Positions 27,719 to 34,833 of a stretch of DNA of 49,196 nucleotides are shown here, piece after piece. The position numbers and the translations under genes were made by a program. Position 1 is the first letter of the stretch. Each line of letters opens with the position of its first letter. Under the pieces are notes generated by a model that was not told the DNA's origin, did no database searches, and was given only the letters and a program-made list of their open reading frames with translations. Where the stretch lies: IMG/VR virus record IMGVR_UViG_3300021185_002976, positions 1-49,196 of that record; one strand, given 5' to 3'. The DNA is from a virus.

Positions 27719-28387
27719 ATGTTCGAAACTATAAAAAAACTCGTAAAATCTTTTATGAGAAAACTCAAGAGTACTAATGGTAATTCACTAGCTGAATTCG
27801 CTGTTACTACTGCAATGATGGCAACACTTGCTACAACAGCCGCACCAAAATTTGGACAAGTTGGAGCAGGAGCTAAAGAAAAGAAAACAATGAATAACAT
27901 TGACAAAATTCTTACAGTTGCTAATAACTTTTACAACCAAACATTGTCTGAAGAAGGTAAAGGAAGATTTCCTGGACAAGAGAAGTATGATGTCGCTGTA
28001 GGTGGTGTCACTTTAGCTGAAGGAGCTTCTACTGATGAAACTCTTGAAGCTTATGTGGAAACAATACTTGACCAAAAAGTATCTTATACATCAGAGTTAG
28101 GTGAGTTCGTTTATGTATTTTCACCAGCATCAGATGATGATGACGCATTACAAGGTGATTGGATGAGTTTAGAATCATCAGTTGGTTACGATGGTAACGA
28201 TGAAATTGGTGCTCTTGACTTCAAACAAGACTTTGGTAACAATGGTATGACAAGTCCATTTCAGGATGGTTCATACGCATATTTAGTAATACCAGGAAGT
28301 GGTAGTGGTACATCCGCACAAGCTCCTGTTCTTGTAGTAATAGATACTGAGAATCCATCTAAACTACATAAAACTTTAGTACCTTAA
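27719..28387 (+). CDS. Type IV pilin-like (pseudopilin) protein
   Basis: A 222-aa protein with AAGGAG before the ATG. A basic leader (FETIKKLVKSFMRKLKST) ends in NG, and the mature part NSLAEFAVTTAMMATLATTAAPKF has the prepilin arrangement: G at -1, E at +5, then a hydrophobic helix of about 20 residues. Cleavage by the host prepilin peptidase at G-N is predicted. The globular part is acidic (DDDDALQGDWMSLE...) with a C-terminal VLVVIDTENPSK. Prepilins assemble into type IV pili or type II secretion pseudopili; why a phage carries one is discussed under findings. Confidence 0.65.
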   Translation: MFETIKKLVKSFMRKLKSTNGNSLAEFAVTTAMMATLATTAAPKFGQVGAGAKEKKTMNNIDKILTVANNFYNQTLSEEGKGRFPGQEKYDVAVGGVTLAEGASTDETLEAYVETILDQKVSYTSELGEFVYVFSPASDDDDALQGDWMSLESSVGYDGNDEIGALDFKQDFGNNGMTSPFQDGSYAYLVIPGSGSGTSAQAPVLVVIDTENPSKLHKTLVP

Positions 28388-28419
28388 TCGAAAATAAAAA
28401 AACACCGAAAGGAAAAACA

Positions 28420-28860
28420 ATGAAGAACATATTAAAAAATACATCGAAAGGTTTCACATTGATTGAACTTGTAATGGTTACAATCATATTAGGAATCTTA
28501 GCAGCTGTAGCAATTCCAAGATATCAACAAACGGTTGATAACGCAGAAGCAACAGCAGAAAAGGCATTTGTAGATATGGTATGGGCAGGAGTAGAACAAG
28601 AAGCTTCTGAAAGACTAACAGATGATGGACTTGAAGCATGGCCTTACAATCCACTAACAGTTATTGGTAGAAGCCGTAACATATCAGTTACTCTATTTGA
28701 AGGAGTACCTGATGAGGATAATGAATGGCAGTTTAGTGTAGATGCAGCTGGTGAACCAGCAATCTTTCATCATAGAAGAAATGACGAAATCTACTACTAC
28801 AAATACGATTCATTGACATTTGAGTTAGACGAAGAACCTACACTTTACACAAACGAATAA
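28420..28860 (+). CDS. Type IV pilin-like protein, canonical leader
   Basis: A 146-aa protein with AAAGGAAA upstream. The class III signal KGFTLIELVMVTIILGILAAVAIPRYQ is canonical for type IV pilins and pseudopilins, with cleavage at G-F and E at +5. Length is normal for a pilin. The soluble domain includes ATAEKAFVDMVWAGVEQEASERL and a late YYYKYDSLTFELDEEP. It lacks an obvious disulfide pair. An inverted GGGGA/TCCCC repeat follows at 28865-28888. Confidence 0.8.
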   Translation: MKNILKNTSKGFTLIELVMVTIILGILAAVAIPRYQQTVDNAEATAEKAFVDMVWAGVEQEASERLTDDGLEAWPYNPLTVIGRSRNISVTLFEGVPDEDNEWQFSVDAAGEPAIFHHRRNDEIYYYKYDSLTFELDEEPTLYTNE

Positions 28861-28910
28861 TTAATGGGGGATTTGAAAATCATTTCCCCTATTTATTATA
28901 AAGAGGTATT

Positions 28911-29354
28911 ATGAGATTTAAACTCACAAATGATATTTTAGAAATTATCTTATTTGGATCAATAATGGTTACTTTAGGGTTCGTATTTCTTAACGATGAC
29001 GAACCCATTAAAGTGCAAAGTGAACCATCAGTTGAAAATTTTGATGACTATCCATTACAAGCATGGCAAACCTTAGATAGAAAAGGTGGAGAATGTGTAA
29101 AGGTTCGTTATCGTGTAGAGAAAAATAAAACTCGTTTATATATGATAAATGCCGATGGAAAGAAAGTTCACACACAACCAATATCTTTAAGTCCACACAG
29201 AGATGGTAGGGATAGGATAGAAACATATGTTTGGAAACTCTATCGAACCGAGTGGACGGATAAGATAGCACCAGGTGAATACTTAATCATAGTGGGAACA
29301 GAGCATGATAAATCAGCATCAAGAAATCTTACTCTTGAAATCGACATAATGTAA
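28911..29354 (+). CDS. Anchored Ig-like protein
   Basis: A 147-aa protein with AGAGG before the ATG. A single N-terminal membrane anchor spans about 8-27 (ILEIILFGSIMVTLGFVFL). The rest reads as a β-sandwich (CVKVRYRVEKNKTRLYMINADGKKVHTQPISLSPHRDGRDRIETYVWKLYRTEW...GEYLIIVGTEHDK), with a FlgD-type Ig look. It is probably periplasmic and part of the pilin-linked cassette. Function unknown. Confidence 0.55.
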   Translation: MRFKLTNDILEIILFGSIMVTLGFVFLNDDEPIKVQSEPSVENFDDYPLQAWQTLDRKGGECVKVRYRVEKNKTRLYMINADGKKVHTQPISLSPHRDGRDRIETYVWKLYRTEWTDKIAPGEYLIIVGTEHDKSASRNLTLEIDIM

Positions 29355-29473
29355 TGTGGATGCCATTTGTTATAATAACATTAGGTGTTTGTTTGATTTG
29401 GGAATTAGATGAAAGACAAACAATAAAAAAATATAAGAAGAAAAAAAGAATTGAACAACAGAGAGAAAAATGA
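29354..29473 (+). CDS. Micro membrane protein
   Basis: A 39-aa protein starting at the ATG overlapping the previous TAA. It has a hydrophobic segment (MWMPFVIITLGVCLIWELD) and a very basic tail (KKYKKKKRIEQQREK). The stop overlaps the next ATG (ATGA). Coupling on both sides supports the call. Confidence 0.5.
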   Translation: MWMPFVIITLGVCLIWELDERQTIKKYKKKKRIEQQREK

Positions 29474-30102
29474 AATACTTATCAATTGTATTATCAATAA
29501 GTGTTATATATTCACAAGTAGACGAACAAGTCTTTGCAGACCAAGGCATCGAAAGAACATCTGAATTTAAACGAGGTAAAGCCTACGGACAAGATTGTGA
29601 TGATACAGAATACAGAGATTACAAAGGGTATCCTGCTTGGAAAGGTTATGGTGGATGGATATCTGAATGTGATTCAATTCGTACCGTAAATTTAGACAGA
29701 GAGTTTGCTGAAAAAGATAAAATCAGACAAAGAGAAAAGGCTATACAAGATAGTATTGATATGAAAGAAGCATTAGTAGAGATAGATAATTTAGATTTAG
29801 ATGCTATGTGGGAAAATACGGTTTGGGTTGAGATAACAGATATAGAAGATACTATATATGGAGAAGTAGAACAGATTACAGCTGTTGCTGGTGTTCGTGG
29901 AGCGGAAGCAGAGGACGAGGCATTGAATCATTTATATTATAGAAGAAGTATGAAAGGTCTTGCTCTAATAGACCTACAAAAGGCCTATGGTAAATTAAAA
30001 ATAAAAAGAGATAACTTAATTAAAACAAATCCTAAACATCCAAAGTTAGAAAAATTTGACAACCTCTTGTCACAATTACAAATTAAAATAAATAAATCAT
30101 AA
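29470..30102 (+). CDS. Secreted protein with C-terminal coiled coil
   Basis: A 210-aa protein with GAGAGA upstream. Signal peptide MKYLSIVLSISVIYSQ is likely cleaved near residue 16. The mature N-terminal part carries a two-Cys segment (GQDCDDTEYRDYKGYPAWKGYGGWISECD) that could form a disulfide. The rest is helical and charged (REFAEKDKIRQREKAIQDSIDMKEALVEIDN...). It lies between the pilins and the TonB-domain gene. No family was recognised; a periplasmic role is inferred from the signal peptide. Confidence 0.55.
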   Translation: MKYLSIVLSISVIYSQVDEQVFADQGIERTSEFKRGKAYGQDCDDTEYRDYKGYPAWKGYGGWISECDSIRTVNLDREFAEKDKIRQREKAIQDSIDMKEALVEIDNLDLDAMWENTVWVEITDIEDTIYGEVEQITAVAGVRGAEAEDEALNHLYYRRSMKGLALIDLQKAYGKLKIKRDNLIKTNPKHPKLEKFDNLLSQLQIKINKS

Positions 30103-30120
30103 ACTAACAAAAAAGTTGTG

Positions 30121-30150
30121 TTGTTTCTAAATGTTTAAGATATTTAGTAT
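30121..30150 (+). promoter_or_regulatory. Candidate promoter, TTGTTT-18-TAGTAT, and hairpin leader
   Basis: TTGTTT at 30121-30126 with TAGTAT at 30145-30150 matches the pattern before the GHKL and hsp20 genes, including the upstream GTTGTG. Directly overlapping and following it, TTGGAAG (30150-30156) pairs with CTTCCAA (30166-30172). This could be an operator or leader hairpin. Confidence 0.4.
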
Positions 30151-30208
30151 TGGAAGATGATGACACTTCCAACAAAATAGTAACTTATCATTTAAAAAGG
30201 AGACACAC

Positions 30209-30535
30209 ATGAAGCGACTAATGTGTATGTTCTTAATGGGCTTGATTTCCGCTCAAACATTAAAAACAGCACTACCACAACCAAAAGAACCTTTCGTTCT
30301 TACTTACTACGACATTAGAGAAGATATACTTTTAAAGACGCCACACGGTAAAATAACAGTAGATTTTTTTATAAATGAGAGAGGAGAAGTAGAGGATCCA
30401 GTTATCAAGGATACTTTCAATATCAACCTTAATGAAGTAGTGTTGGATAAATTAAAAGAAACATCTTATTATCCAGCAACTCAGAATGGACGACCAGTTC
30501 GAATCAAATATACATTACCAATAGTATTTAAATAA
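30209..30535 (+). CDS. Free TonB C-terminal domain protein, periplasmic
   Basis: A 108-aa protein with AAGGAG before the ATG. Residues 1-16 (MKRLMCMFLMGLISAQ) look like a signal peptide with SAQ cleavage. Residues about 46-108 are a TonB C-terminal domain: GKITVDFFINERGEVEDPVIKDTF, then LNEVVLDKLKETSYYPATQNGRPVRIKYTLPIVFK, matching the family pattern (v.F.vn..G.v......s....ld..a...l....f.PA..nGkPV......P..F). No proline-rich spacer and, if the leader is cleaved, no membrane segment to reach ExbB/ExbD. It could contact TonB boxes of outer-membrane receptors without energising them. A retained signal anchor is the alternative. Confidence 0.82.
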   Translation: MKRLMCMFLMGLISAQTLKTALPQPKEPFVLTYYDIREDILLKTPHGKITVDFFINERGEVEDPVIKDTFNINLNEVVLDKLKETSYYPATQNGRPVRIKYTLPIVFK

Positions 30536-30545
30536 CGGAGGCAAA

Positions 30546-30863
30546 ATGTTAGAATACTTTTTATTGGGAGTTTTAGCACCTATCTTTCTAAATCTTATGC
30601 ACCTATGTGTAGGAATATATGTAGTAATTCAAAGAGGAAATATGATGTCATTGGGATTTTCAGGTATGGGATTTATAACCAAAACCATAGGGATGATATT
30701 TCTCACTTGGTTAGGAATAGTTAAGCTGAATATGGATTTTCAAATCTATGTTCCGTTATTAACATTCTTTTGGTTCTTCACTCATATCGTAGAAGCCTTT
30801 GTGATTAATCATTATATGAAAGAGAACGTACCAAAATTTCTACAAGACATACAACTCAATTAG
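30546..30863 (+). CDS. Membrane protein with three or four spans
   Basis: A 105-aa protein with CGGAGG before the ATG. Hydrophobic spans occur at about 2-26, 36-58 and 66-88 (LEYFLLGVLAPIFLNLMHLCVGIYVVI; GMGFITKTIGMIFLTWLGIV; IYVPLLTFFWFFTHIVEAFVI). The form is somewhat reminiscent of AtpI/Na+-transport accessory proteins, but no motif fixes this. It is coupled to the TonB-domain gene and ends before a bidirectional terminator. Confidence 0.55.
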   Translation: MLEYFLLGVLAPIFLNLMHLCVGIYVVIQRGNMMSLGFSGMGFITKTIGMIFLTWLGIVKLNMDFQIYVPLLTFFWFFTHIVEAFVINHYMKENVPKFLQDIQLN

Positions 30864-30882
30864 TAAATAACTATTAAGCAAA

Positions 30883-30910
30883 AAAAAGGGGAACTATTGT
30901 TCCCCTTTTT
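30883..30910. terminator. Bidirectional intrinsic terminator
   Basis: AAAAAGGGGAAC (30883-30894) pairs over 12 bp with GTTCCCCTTTTT (30899-30910) around a TATT loop. A-run and T-run flank it, so it can stop transcription from both the + operon and the minus-strand gene at 30927. Confidence 0.9.
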
Positions 30911-30926
30911 CATTATCCGATAATAG

Positions 30927-31148
30927 CTATTTACGAAATAAACCCACCAACACCAATAATGCGACTAATCCAGCGAAACCGGATTCGCCGAAGTTATTTA
31001 TGATTGATGTCAGGTTACCAATAACATTTACGCCAAAGATTCCACTCCCAAACAATACTTCGCTTACAGCTCCGATTGCTATGAAAGAGGCGAGTAGTTG
31101 AGCGATATCATCTACCCAACCTTTGACTAATGTGATGACTTCCTTCAT
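30927..31148 (-). CDS. Two-span membrane protein on the minus strand
   Basis: A 73-aa protein with GGGAG seven bases before its ATG on the minus strand. An N-terminal amphipathic helix (KEVITLVKGWVDDIAQLL) precedes hydrophobic segments at about 18-34 (LASFIAIGAVSEVLFGSG) and 56-71 (SGFAGLVALLVLVGLF), ending in RK. It is the only convincing minus-strand gene in the window and shares a terminator with the convergent operon. A holin-like or membrane-channel role is plausible but not shown. The divergent gap 31149-31350 holds AT-rich sequence with TATAATTATA and an AATATTTATT box. Confidence 0.65.
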   Translation of the reverse strand: MKEVITLVKGWVDDIAQLLASFIAIGAVSEVLFGSGIFGVNVIGNLTSIINNFGESGFAGLVALLVLVGLFRK

Positions 31149-31297
31149 TAGTTATCTCCCGTTGTTTTTTCTTATCATTTAACAAAAAAGGGATATTTAA
31201 CTTCCGTTTTCTGTGTCGAATAAAATCCGACATATATAATTATAGTATATACAAATTTTTTGTTAGCAATATATATGCACCGATTTTTCAGTTAGTT

Positions 31298-31307
31298 AAT
31301 ATTTATT
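31298..31307 (+). promoter_or_regulatory. AATATTTATT box, candidate late promoter of the baseplate operon
   Basis: The box lies about 45 bases before the 31351 ATG, at the switch from the middle region to late structural genes. A second partial copy, ATATCTATT, follows at about 31319. Confidence 0.5.
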
Positions 31308-31350
31308 TATGAGTTATAATATCTATTTTTAATCAATATAAGGAAATAAA

Positions 31351-31743
31351 ATGGCACAAGATTATGAATTATTTGAGGGTAAGTCACTATCATCATTGTT
31401 CAAAGATATTTACGATAATTCCAAACACAATAAAACACAACTTGAAATATTAGTAAAAGAAGTTGCTGGATATATTAAAGATGGGGATATGGCTATTCAG
31501 TTAATTCCTATGATAAAAGAGTATTTGGAAATCAATGTAAAGAACGATGAACAACTTGTCAAACTGGCAACGGTTGTACAGAGGTTAATTGCCGCTGAAG
31601 GTAAGGGTAGTAGTGAATCCGAATTTGGTTTATCAGAGAAAGAAAAGGCTCAATTACTCACAAGTATAGATGATGTAGTGGTTGATATGCAAAAAAAATC
31701 AGATAGTCTTACACAAGATATAAAGTCAGTTAAGGATAATTAA
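31351..31743 (+). CDS. Virion-associated helical protein, unknown
   Basis: A 130-aa protein with AAGGAAA upstream. It is all helical: YELFEGKSLSSLFKDIYDNSKHNKTQLEILVKEVAGYIKDGDMAIQLIPMIKEYLEINVKNDEQLVKLATVVQRLI, then a coiled-coil tail. Similar proteins sit just ahead of baseplate genes in T4-like marine phages. Its TAATG overlap with the gp5-like gene suggests a partner or chaperone role in baseplate assembly. Confidence 0.6.
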   Translation: MAQDYELFEGKSLSSLFKDIYDNSKHNKTQLEILVKEVAGYIKDGDMAIQLIPMIKEYLEINVKNDEQLVKLATVVQRLIAAEGKGSSESEFGLSEKEKAQLLTSIDDVVVDMQKKSDSLTQDIKSVKDN

Positions 31744-33248
31744 TGTCATATTGGGGCAAAAATGAGGATGCCGGCACAGATACTAAACGAGATAACTCTG
31801 TAAGTCAAGAGAAGGCATCTGGTGGTGTTCTTACCAGTGCAGCCATTAGAGCTCTAATTAAATCTTCTGTACCTAATTTTAAAGATAATACTTTTTATGA
31901 ATTAGAAATGGCAGAAGTTATGGGGGTACTTTTAGATGAAAAAGACTTACCAGATTTAGCAGATGGAAGTGGAAAAAATTGGTCTTTGATGGGTTCTATA
32001 TCTGCTAGAATGATTAATAGTGAAAAAGATGCACCTATACAAAATACAAGTACGATAAAATCATTAAATCCATTTGAACAACAATATCCAATACGAGGAG
32101 AATATGTTGTAGTTGTAACTTATAATAAAGTTCAATTTTACATTAGTGGTATTAATATATTTAATAATCCTAATAGTAATGTTAAACCAGGTTTAAGTGG
32201 ATATAGACCTGATGAGCTTATAGAAGAAGATTTTATTTATGAAAATTTTGAAATAGATAATGAAATCAGAAGATTATTTCCGTATCAAGGGGATAGTATT
32301 TTACAAGGTAGATGGGGAAATACTATACGATTTGGAAGTAATATTGTACCAGATTCTCACGGAGATGAGGATACTAAACAAGATTCACCAAACATTCTTA
32401 TTAGGGCAGGACAACTATTCGACGCTTCAGATTTTGGTAAAAGTGGGGAAGTACAAAATTTAATAGATAGTCCAAAGAAACCTGTAAAAGAAGATATCAA
32501 CGCCGATGGTAGTTCGATATGGGTGACTACCGACCAATCAGTAAAACTTAATATTGCAACTACAAATGCAATAAGTCATAAGTATATGACTGCTAACCAT
32601 CAAGACGACCAACCACAAGAGGGTGGGAAACAAATTACACTTAATTCCGATAGGATAACCTTTAATACAAAAAAAGGAAAACTACTCGGATTCAGTAATG
32701 ATGGTATAGGATTTTCTACACAAAAAAGTTTTACGGTTGATGCAGATAATGGAGTTGCTATGAATTCGGGCGGAGGAACTTCTATGGCTATGGTTCCAGG
32801 TGGTATAAGTTTAGTCACTCCAGGAAATTCAAGACTTGATTTAGGTGGTGGTGAAACAGGTGATGCAGATAAGATTACTTTATCAAGTGAGTGTCCATCA
32901 TTTTTAATACTTGATGATAAGGCACATTTAGAATCTTGTGATGGTGCAAAAATACATCTTGATGATTGTGCCGGAATGGAAGATGACCAAGGTTCGTTTC
33001 TAAGAATAGGTGGTAAAGCACAAGGTGTGACAGGATATGTACTTGGTAGAGATGATATGGGACAACAACATCTCGTTTATGGAGAAGCATTAACTGATAT
33101 ATTAGATGAACTTATTACATCTATTTTAAATATAACGGCAATTCCAACTGGAGCAGGACCAAGTGGACCTGTAAGTGCAACACCATCACTTGCAGATTTT
33201 GAAAGTGTTCGTGCAAAACTTTGTGATTTATTAATGAAACCAGAATAA
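31743..33248 (+). CDS. Baseplate hub/central spike protein (gp5-like)
   Basis: A 501-aa protein. Residues about 105-200 show the gp5/gpV OB-fold signature: YPIRGEYVVVVTYNKVQFYISGINIF, then FPYQGDSILQGRWGNTIRFGSNI. From about 295, DRITFNTKKGKLLGFSNDGIGFSTQKSFTVDADNG and repeats such as VAMNSGGGTSMAMVPGGISLVTPGN resemble the C-terminal triple-stranded β-helix that forms the membrane-piercing spike. No lysozyme domain is seen between OB and helix, unlike T4 gp5. The last 60 residues are helical. It overlaps the next gene (TAATG). Confidence 0.8.
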   Translation: MSYWGKNEDAGTDTKRDNSVSQEKASGGVLTSAAIRALIKSSVPNFKDNTFYELEMAEVMGVLLDEKDLPDLADGSGKNWSLMGSISARMINSEKDAPIQNTSTIKSLNPFEQQYPIRGEYVVVVTYNKVQFYISGINIFNNPNSNVKPGLSGYRPDELIEEDFIYENFEIDNEIRRLFPYQGDSILQGRWGNTIRFGSNIVPDSHGDEDTKQDSPNILIRAGQLFDASDFGKSGEVQNLIDSPKKPVKEDINADGSSIWVTTDQSVKLNIATTNAISHKYMTANHQDDQPQEGGKQITLNSDRITFNTKKGKLLGFSNDGIGFSTQKSFTVDADNGVAMNSGGGTSMAMVPGGISLVTPGNSRLDLGGGETGDADKITLSSECPSFLILDDKAHLESCDGAKIHLDDCAGMEDDQGSFLRIGGKAQGVTGYVLGRDDMGQQHLVYGEALTDILDELITSILNITAIPTGAGPSGPVSATPSLADFESVRAKLCDLLMKPE

Positions 33249-33823
33249 TGGCACTTGATAAAAATACTTTAAGGGATAACTTAGTTGATAATTTTACTAC
33301 AATTAGAGATGATACTACGGGTAAGTTAACTAAACAAGATTCTGCAAATGGATTTGCAACAGCAATTGTAGATTACGCAAAAGAAGCCGAAGTTCAGATT
33401 CCAGCTCCTATATCATTATTTATAACTGCGGCCGGTCCTGATCCATCAGTAGCTGGTATGAAATTAAAAGTAAGTGGAATAGAGACTGCTAAACCAGCAC
33501 TTGTAGCTCAGATTATGTCGAGTTATACATTAATGGACCCGACTATGAATTTAATCTCATTGGGTATAGTAACTTTTACAGCATTAATGATAAATTTTAG
33601 TAATTCACTTAAAACTGTAAATGCAATAGGAACAACTATAATGGCAGTACCACCAATATTTCTACCCTCAACTAAGAAAGGTATGGATGGTGGAAGTATA
33701 GAAAATGTTTGTGATGAGATGGCAAAAGTAATACATACATCATTCTCAGCAAGTGTATTTACTGGAGTAGGAACTAATGTAACAGCCGTATCAACTGGTC
33801 CTGTTGCAGGAAAATTAGTGTAA
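33248..33823 (+). CDS. Virion structural protein, unknown
   Basis: A 191-aa protein between the gp5-like and gp25-like genes. It has an N-terminal helical part (LRDNLVDNFTTIRDDTTGKLTKQDSANGFATAIVDYAKEAEVQIPAP) and unusual hydrophobic stretches rich in Thr/Ala/Ile (NLISLGIVTFTALMINFSNSL; TTIMAVPPIFLPS). By position it is a baseplate or tail component. No family was named. Confidence 0.6.
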   Translation: MALDKNTLRDNLVDNFTTIRDDTTGKLTKQDSANGFATAIVDYAKEAEVQIPAPISLFITAAGPDPSVAGMKLKVSGIETAKPALVAQIMSSYTLMDPTMNLISLGIVTFTALMINFSNSLKTVNAIGTTIMAVPPIFLPSTKKGMDGGSIENVCDEMAKVIHTSFSASVFTGVGTNVTAVSTGPVAGKLV

Positions 33824-33835
33824 AAATAAAAACAA

Positions 33836-33845
33836 AATATTTATT
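33836..33845 (+). promoter_or_regulatory. AATATTTATT box, candidate late promoter
   Basis: An exact copy of the box at 31298 and 47209, about 22 bases before the 33867 ATG and ahead of an AAGGAG. Confidence 0.5.
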
Positions 33846-33866
33846 AGAAGAATAAAGGAGTTTATA

Positions 33867-34376
33867 ATGAAAAAACAAGAACTAATAAAGATAATCGAAC
33901 TTGTAGTTCGTAAAGAAGTGAAGAAACAGGTTAACGAGATATTTATTAACGAGAATAAGTTATCTCAAGAACCATCACTTACCGAATTAGTTTCAGAACC
34001 AATACCTAAAAAAGTACAAAAACCTAAAAAGAAGGTTCAATATACTTCAAATAAAACTTTAAATGAAGTTTTAAATGAAACGGTTGGATTAACTGGTAAA
34101 GGTAGTACACCAAATTCACAAGTAGATGAATTTGAAACTTTAGGGGGTGGAGTATTTGACCAATCAAAAATGGCTGAAATGATGGGATATGGTGGAGTAA
34201 ACTCATCCGGCAATGAAGAACAGCGAAGAAAAATAGCAGCGGTAGATTCAATCAAAAAGGCTGGTGTTAAAGTTGACCAAGTTCCAGATCATGTAACGGA
34301 TGCATTAACAAAAGATTATCGTGGTGTATTAAAGGCCATTGATAATAAAAAGAATGGAGGAGGATTCCGTCCATAA
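33867..34376 (+). CDS. Structural or scaffolding protein, unknown
   Basis: A 169-aa protein with AAGGAG before the ATG. A helical N-terminus (KKQELIKIIELVVRKEVKKQVNEIFINE) is followed by a Lys-rich linker, NKTLNEVLNETVGLTGKG, and a C-terminal part (AVDSIKKAGVKVDQVPDHVTDALTKDYRGVLKAIDNKKNGGGFRP). Proteins of this form occur near gp25 in T4-like marine phages. Assembly role inferred from context. Confidence 0.55.
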   Translation: MKKQELIKIIELVVRKEVKKQVNEIFINENKLSQEPSLTELVSEPIPKKVQKPKKKVQYTSNKTLNEVLNETVGLTGKGSTPNSQVDEFETLGGGVFDQSKMAEMMGYGGVNSSGNEEQRRKIAAVDSIKKAGVKVDQVPDHVTDALTKDYRGVLKAIDNKKNGGGFRP

Positions 34377-34388
34377 TGGAGTTAGTAA

Positions 34389-34817
34389 ATGGGTAGAGCA
34401 CGAAGTGCATTAGAATTAGATTTAGATCCAGATGTAACAATCGGTTTGGGTTTACCTATGCAACACGATGATAATAATGGATTTTTTCCAGGTACTCAAA
34501 CAACTCTTTCACAGACTGGTAGTAATATTAGAAATCTTTTATTAACCAATAAGGGTGAGAGGGTTGGACAACCAACTTTTGGTGCAGATTTAATGAAGGT
34601 TTTATTTGAACCTATGAGTGATGATTTAATTTCACAAGTTGAACAGAGTATTGGAGAATCTATGGCGCAGTGGTTACCGCATGTTACTGTAAAAAAATTA
34701 GAAGTAGAGGCAAATGATGTCAAACCAAATCAGTTAGATATAAATCTTCAATTTGCACTTGCTATGAACCCAACGGTTCATGAAACCATAACCCTAAGTT
34801 TTCTTACGGGTACATAA
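34389..34817 (+). CDS. Baseplate wedge protein, gp25-like
   Basis: A 142-aa protein with GTAAATGGG-type start after GGAGTTAGTAA. It holds the GPW/gp25 pattern: SNIRNLLLTNKGERVGQPTFGADLMKVLFEPMSDDLISQVEQSIGESMAQWLPHVTVKKLEVEAN. The N-L-L-x-T-x-x-G-E-R-x-x-x-P-x-F-G core is diagnostic. gp25 sits at the inner baseplate next to gp6 and nucleates sheath assembly. The next gene is gp6-like, as in other T4-like phages. Confidence 0.9.
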   Translation: MGRARSALELDLDPDVTIGLGLPMQHDDNNGFFPGTQTTLSQTGSNIRNLLLTNKGERVGQPTFGADLMKVLFEPMSDDLISQVEQSIGESMAQWLPHVTVKKLEVEANDVKPNQLDINLQFALAMNPTVHETITLSFLTGT

Positions 34818-34833
34818 TTAGTGGAGAAACAGA

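Noticed and set aside
28865-28888. GGGGA...TCCCC repeat after the second pilin as a terminator
   Set aside because: The stem is only about 5 bp and no T-run follows; it may be a weak hairpin only.
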